From contig CAAGCY010000018.1 of assembly GCA_900768465.1 (NCBI GenBank), positions 1 through 44,212 of the forward strand: 44,212 nt of DNA. The letters run 5' to 3'. The notes beneath the pieces are model-generated. The model made no database searches and was not told where the DNA came from. It worked only from the letters and a program-made list of their open reading frames with translations. A program made the translations under genes and the position numbers. Origin of the DNA: Alphaproteobacteria bacterium. Its GTDB lineage: Bacteria > Pseudomonadota > Alphaproteobacteria > CAAGCB01 > CAG-977. Of the stretch, positions 40,872 to 44,212 are shown in pieces (position 1 is the first letter of the stretch; each line of letters begins with the position of its first letter).

Positions 40872-42281
40872 ATGTACGACGTAAAATCCATGAAGGCTGA
40901 GGAATTCATCAGCCATGACGAAATTCTGGACACGCTGGAATACGCGCGCAAAAACGCGAACAACGCGGAGCTGATTGACGAAATCATCGCCAAAGCCAAA
41001 TTGTGGAAAGGATTGTCCCACCGCGAAGCCGCCGTTTTGCTGCTGTGTCAAATTCCCGAAAAGAACGCGGAAATCTTCGGACTTGCCGAGCAGCTGAAAA
41101 AAGACTTTTACGGCAACCGCATTGTTTTGTTTGCGCCGCTGTACCTGTCGAACTATTGCGTGAACGGGTGCGTGTACTGCCCTTATCACATTAAAAACAA
41201 GCATATTCCCCGCAAAAAACTGACGCAGGAACAAATCCGCGCCGAAGTCATCGCTTTGCAGGATATGGGACACAAGCGTCTTGCGCTGGAAGCGGGCGAA
41301 GACCCCGTCAACAACCCGATTGAATACATTTTGGAAAGCATCAAAACCATTTATTCAATCAAGCACAAAAACGGCGCGATTCGCCGCGTGAACGTCAATA
41401 TCGCCGCGACGACGGTCGAAAACTATAAAAAACTGCACGAAGCGGGCATCGGGACGTACATTCTGTTTCAAGAAACGTACAACAAGGAATCGTATGAAAA
41501 ACTGCACCCGACAGGACCCAAGCACAACTACGCTTACCATACCGAAGCGATGGACAGAGCCATGCAGGGCGGCATCGACGACGTGGGATTGGGCGTGTTG
41601 TACGGGCTGGAAAACTATGCGTACGAATTTGTCGGTCAGCTGATGCACGCCGAACATTTGGAAGCCGTTCACGGTGTCGGACCTCACACGATTTCCGTGC
41701 CGCGAATTTGTCCCGCGGACGACATCGACCCCGCGTCGTTCAAAAACGCTCTGCCCGACGATATTTTTGCCAAGATTATTGCCTGCATCCGCGTTTCGAC
41801 GCCGTACACGGGCATGATTATTTCCACGCGCGAAAGCCAAAAGATGCGGGAACGCGCTTTGCATTTGGGTATTTCTCAAATCAGCGGCGCGTCGTCGACA
41901 TCGGTCGGCGGCTATGTCGTGCGCGAAACCGAAACGGCGCAATTCGACCGCGCGGACACCCGCACTTTGGACGAAGTGATTAAATGGCTGATGGACATGG
42001 GGTATATTCCCAGTTTTTGCACGGCTTGCTACCGCGCGGGACGCACGGGCGACAGATTTATGGATTTGTGCAAATCAAAGCAGATTTTGAACTGCTGCCA
42101 TCCGAACGCGCTGATGACGCTGAAAGAATATTTGGAAGACTACGCATCCCCCGAAACCAAAAAAGTCGGCGAAGAATTGATTAAGCGCGAGCTTGCCAAC
42201 ATCACGAACCCGAAAGTCCGCGATGTCTGCCAAGACCACTTGACCCACATCGCCGCGGGCGAACGGGATTTCAGATTCTGA
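40872..42281 (+). CDS. hydG: [FeFe]-hydrogenase maturation radical SAM enzyme HydG
   Basis: A 469-residue tyrosine lyase that makes CO and CN- ligands for the H-cluster. The radical SAM motif CVNGCVYCPYH is at about 96-106. The C-terminal domain has the second cluster site CTACYRAGRTGDRFMDLC, ending NCCHPNALMTLKEYLEDY, as in HydG and unlike ThiH. The frame is open from 40731, but AAGGAAGGAAA before the ATG at 40872 fixes the start. It follows the small regulator gene in the same direction. Confidence 0.95.
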   Translation: MYDVKSMKAEEFISHDEILDTLEYARKNANNAELIDEIIAKAKLWKGLSHREAAVLLLCQIPEKNAEIFGLAEQLKKDFYGNRIVLFAPLYLSNYCVNGCVYCPYHIKNKHIPRKKLTQEQIRAEVIALQDMGHKRLALEAGEDPVNNPIEYILESIKTIYSIKHKNGAIRRVNVNIAATTVENYKKLHEAGIGTYILFQETYNKESYEKLHPTGPKHNYAYHTEAMDRAMQGGIDDVGLGVLYGLENYAYEFVGQLMHAEHLEAVHGVGPHTISVPRICPADDIDPASFKNALPDDIFAKIIACIRVSTPYTGMIISTRESQKMRERALHLGISQISGASSTSVGGYVVRETETAQFDRADTRTLDEVIKWLMDMGYIPSFCTACYRAGRTGDRFMDLCKSKQILNCCHPNALMTLKEYLEDYASPETKKVGEELIKRELANITNPKVRDVCQDHLTHIAAGERDFRF

Positions 42282-42313
42282 CGATTGATTTGCCGTCGCA
42301 AAGGAGGAGCGTC

Positions 42314-42703
42314 TTGAACCGCGAAGAATTAAGGGATTTTATCCTTGAAACGTATTGCGCGAAGCATGATTTTCCGTGGATACAGCATCCCGAACACGAG
42401 GTTTTCCGTCACCCAAACAATCGCAAATGGTTTGCGTTGATTATGGATGTACCCAAAAACAAATTGGGGCTGCAGGGGACGGACAAGATGGACGTCGTCA
42501 ATTTTAAAAGTGACGCGGATTTGATTTGGGCGTTGAAAGGAGAGGCGGGATTCTTTCCCGCCTATCACATGAGCAAAACAAATTGGATTACCGTCGCGTT
42601 GGACGGAACCGTCCCCGCCGAAAGGATAAAAAAGCTTTTGGCAATGAGCTATGAAGCGACGGCGGTTCAAAAAAGCAAGTTCATAAAAACCGCGCGCGGT
42701 TGA
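42314..42703 (+). CDS. MmcQ/YjbR family protein
   Basis: A 129-residue protein of the YjbR fold (DUF419), a small double-wing fold related to DNA-binding modules. Visible family traits are ETYCAKHDFPW at the start, HPNNRKWFALIMDVPKNKLG in the middle, and AYHMSKTNWITVALDG then LLAMSYEATA at the end. I chose the TTG at 42314 because AAAGGAGGAG lies just before it; the upstream in-frame start at 42290 lacks one. It directly follows hydG, so it may be co-transcribed with the hydrogenase genes, though a role there is not known. Confidence 0.82.
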   Translation: MNREELRDFILETYCAKHDFPWIQHPEHEVFRHPNNRKWFALIMDVPKNKLGLQGTDKMDVVNFKSDADLIWALKGEAGFFPAYHMSKTNWITVALDGTVPAERIKKLLAMSYEATAVQKSKFIKTARG

Positions 42704-42711
42704 AAAACATC

Positions 42712-42741
42712 AAAAAGGGCGGGGAAATTCCCCGCCTTTTT
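42712..42741. terminator. Bidirectional terminator between yjbR-like gene and Cys-rich gene
   Basis: AAAAAGGGCGGGG (42712-42724) pairs with CCCCGCCTTTTT (42730-42741) with one bulged G. T runs exist in both directions. The core matches the hairpin after the Cys-rich gene at 25462. Confidence 0.85.
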
Positions 42742-42751
42742 GGAAAGTTGC

Positions 42752-44212
42752 TCAACTTCTGGGAGGAACCGGAGGAGAAGCGGATCCACTGACGGCGGAA
42801 CATGCGGAATACGACATGTTTCCGCTCTCCAGCTTTAGCTGGTGTTCACCACATCCCCTCTCTCTGGTGCAACAATAGTATCCGCTGTGGATACCGTTAA
42901 AGTGGCAAAGCTGTTTTCCACCCGAGCAAGTGATGTCAACACATTTCCCGCATTTGGCGATATATCCATCGGAGATCGCGCATCTCGGTCCATACTCTAC
43001 CTTCTGTCTGGAGCTACACGATGTTTTGTTCATATCGAGAGGGTAGTCACCGAAACATACGGAGCAATCGGTAATGCATCTTCCGCAAATCGGGGATACA
43101 TTCTCTGTCGGTTTGGGAGGAACAAATTTTTGTCCCGGCGGGCAGCCTTTCCCCGCTTTTATAAAGCCGGAGGGGCATTGTATTTGTTTGCAGGTATAGT
43201 AGCCGCATTTGTATTCCGGTTGTTCGCCGGTGCCGCACTGCTGTGCAGGAGGATGTCCAGGAAGTGGCTTTTCTACTTTTTTATACCCCGGAGGAGGCGG
43301 TTTGTTGTTGCATTGGTGATTGAATGCGTCTTGACATTCCGGATCACACTTCAAATCAACGCATTGATAATTCGAACACGTTTGATTGTTCTTGCAATGG
43401 CTGTCCTGCAAACACGGCTGGCATTTTCCGCTACCGTCTGTATAGGGGGCAGAGTTCGGGCAGACGCAAGAACCCGCAGAACACACTTTCCCGCCGTCGC
43501 AAGTCACATTCGCACACGGATTGACGCTCTTGCATCCGCCTTTGCCGTCTGCGAGTTGTCCCGCAGGGCAAGCGCATTGTTCGCCAGCGTTGCAGTTGAC
43601 GCACTTCTTGCAAACGGATGCGCCCGAATAATACGATGAAACGGCTTCTTTCGTTCCGTTTTCGCACTTTATTGTCGTCGAATGTCCCGACGGGCAGGCT
43701 TTGGGTTTGCATTTACCCGTGTACGGGTCGGGTTCATAACCGTCGTCACATGTCGTACACTTGTTCGGCGTGCATTTTTCGCAATTATCTCCGAACGTTT
43801 GTTTGCACGACACGCACTTGCCGTTGTCGGGATAAGAACCGTCTTTGCAATCCGTGCAGGTATAGCACCCACCCGATTGCGTACACGTTTTACAGTTTGT
43901 CGTTCCGCTGACGCAAAGCGACGCCGAATCAAACGTGCATCCCAATTTGCATCCGCCGTTGCCGTCCGCAACCATGCCGCTCGTACAGGTGCAGGTCTCG
44001 CCTTTGGCGCACGGGACGCATTTGGCATTCGATTTACCCGGGTTTTCGCAATATTTACCGTTCGGGCAATCGCTGTTCGTTTTGCACTCGGGCTTTACGC
44101 ACTTGCCTTCTTTGTTGACCAGATACCCGTCGGGGCAGGTGCATTGCGTATCGACTTCGCACGCCGCGCAGTACGATTCAACCGTGTCGGGATTGACGCA
44201 CTGCATTCCCGC
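42752..44212 (-). CDS. Large Cys-rich secreted or surface protein (5' end outside window)
   Basis: The frame is open to the right edge, so at least 486 residues of the C-terminal part are seen. About 68 of them are Cys, in repeats such as CKTCTQSGGCYTCTDCKDG and CxCxxGxxxDGxGGC, which resemble EGF/furin-type disulfide modules. The unit CPAGQLADGKGGCK recurs in variant form (CTSGMVADGNGGCK). A Pro-rich linker (NKPPPPGYKKVEKPLPGHPP) separates the repeat part from a C-terminal part ending with CHFNGIHSGYYCC and ERGC, which matches the end of the 214-residue Cys-rich protein at 25462. Function is unknown. An extracellular adhesive or protective role is inferred from composition. Confidence 0.82.
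   Translation of the reverse strand, partial: AGMQCVNPDTVESYCAACEVDTQCTCPDGYLVNKEGKCVKPECKTNSDCPNGKYCENPGKSNAKCVPCAKGETCTCTSGMVADGNGGCKLGCTFDSASLCVSGTTNCKTCTQSGGCYTCTDCKDGSYPDNGKCVSCKQTFGDNCEKCTPNKCTTCDDGYEPDPYTGKCKPKACPSGHSTTIKCENGTKEAVSSYYSGASVCKKCVNCNAGEQCACPAGQLADGKGGCKSVNPCANVTCDGGKVCSAGSCVCPNSAPYTDGSGKCQPCLQDSHCKNNQTCSNYQCVDLKCDPECQDAFNHQCNNKPPPPGYKKVEKPLPGHPPAQQCGTGEQPEYKCGYYTCKQIQCPSGFIKAGKGCPPGQKFVPPKPTENVSPICGRCITDCSVCFGDYPLDMNKTSCSSRQKVEYGPRCAISDGYIAKCGKCVDITCSGGKQLCHFNGIHSGYYCCTRERGCGEHQLKLESGNMSYSACSAVSGSASPPVPPRS

Noticed and set aside
1..44212. tRNA, rRNA or CRISPR features
   Set aside because: No cloverleaf-like sequence, rRNA signature or regular repeat-spacer array was found in the intergenic regions.

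Overview
The window reads as chromosomal DNA of an anaerobic, fermentative alphaproteobacterium, probably one of the uncultured gut-type lineages. The alphaproteobacterial signal comes from an Irr-type Fur regulator (229-642) and from the order dut, ubiB-like gene, enoyl-CoA hydratase, rpsT, dnaA, dnaN, recF, gyrB, dapB (1.1-12.1 kb). The anaerobic signal comes from [FeFe]-hydrogenase maturases HydE and HydG, a Na+-pumping oxaloacetate decarboxylase, a flavin reductase-rubredoxin fusion, and a UbiB homologue that has lost its kinase residues. There are no rRNA, tRNA or CRISPR features that I can see. Taxonomy and lifestyle are inferences from gene content.

Layout. 0-0.12 kb: possible 3' end of a Cys-rich gene and its terminator. 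0.2-3.7 kb: irr, an SH3-domain gene, dut, a Sel1-repeat gene, the degenerate UbiB and a small periplasmic protein. 3.7-12.1 kb: replication core. 12.2-13.5 kb: rubredoxin fusion and an unknown gene with a strong promoter. 13.5-14.95 kb: an AT-rich AAA/DUF4143 ATPase gene that appears to have been inserted into a bidirectional terminator. 15-16.4 kb: hisA-hisE-hinT without hisF. 16.4-21.8 kb: a secreted dead trypsin-like protein, a periplasmic protein with an atypical response regulator, a gene with a sigma-54-like promoter, and a transporter. 21.8-25.2 kb: GH13 amylase and pirin. 25.3-26.5 kb: a small accessory island with a Cys-rich secreted protein and two apparent gene remnants. 26.5-34.1 kb: leftward run oadG-oadA-oadB, two tandem TPR-methyltransferases, nhaA. 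34.3-39.4 kb: tdk, a DUF2157/DUF4401/GDYXXLXY trio, and an unknown secreted/membrane pair. 39.4-42.7 kb: hydE, hydrogenase-system regulator, hydG, YjbR. 42.75 kb to the end: 3' part of a very Cys-rich secreted protein.

How the genes fit together. Oxaloacetate decarboxylase exports Na+ and NhaA exchanges Na+ for H+, so the 26.5-34.1 kb block could form a sodium circuit during fermentation. HydE and HydG build the H-cluster of an [FeFe] hydrogenase that is not in the window, giving a sink for reductant. The GH13 enzyme and its translationally coupled transporter suggest use of extracellular alpha-glucan. Loss of UbiB activity agrees with a reduced or absent ubiquinone-based respiratory chain.

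The most interesting items are the UbiB pseudokinase left at its ancestral site, the Cys-rich protein family whose members share a C-terminal module and a near-identical 3' hairpin, and the ATPase insertion that split a shared terminator.
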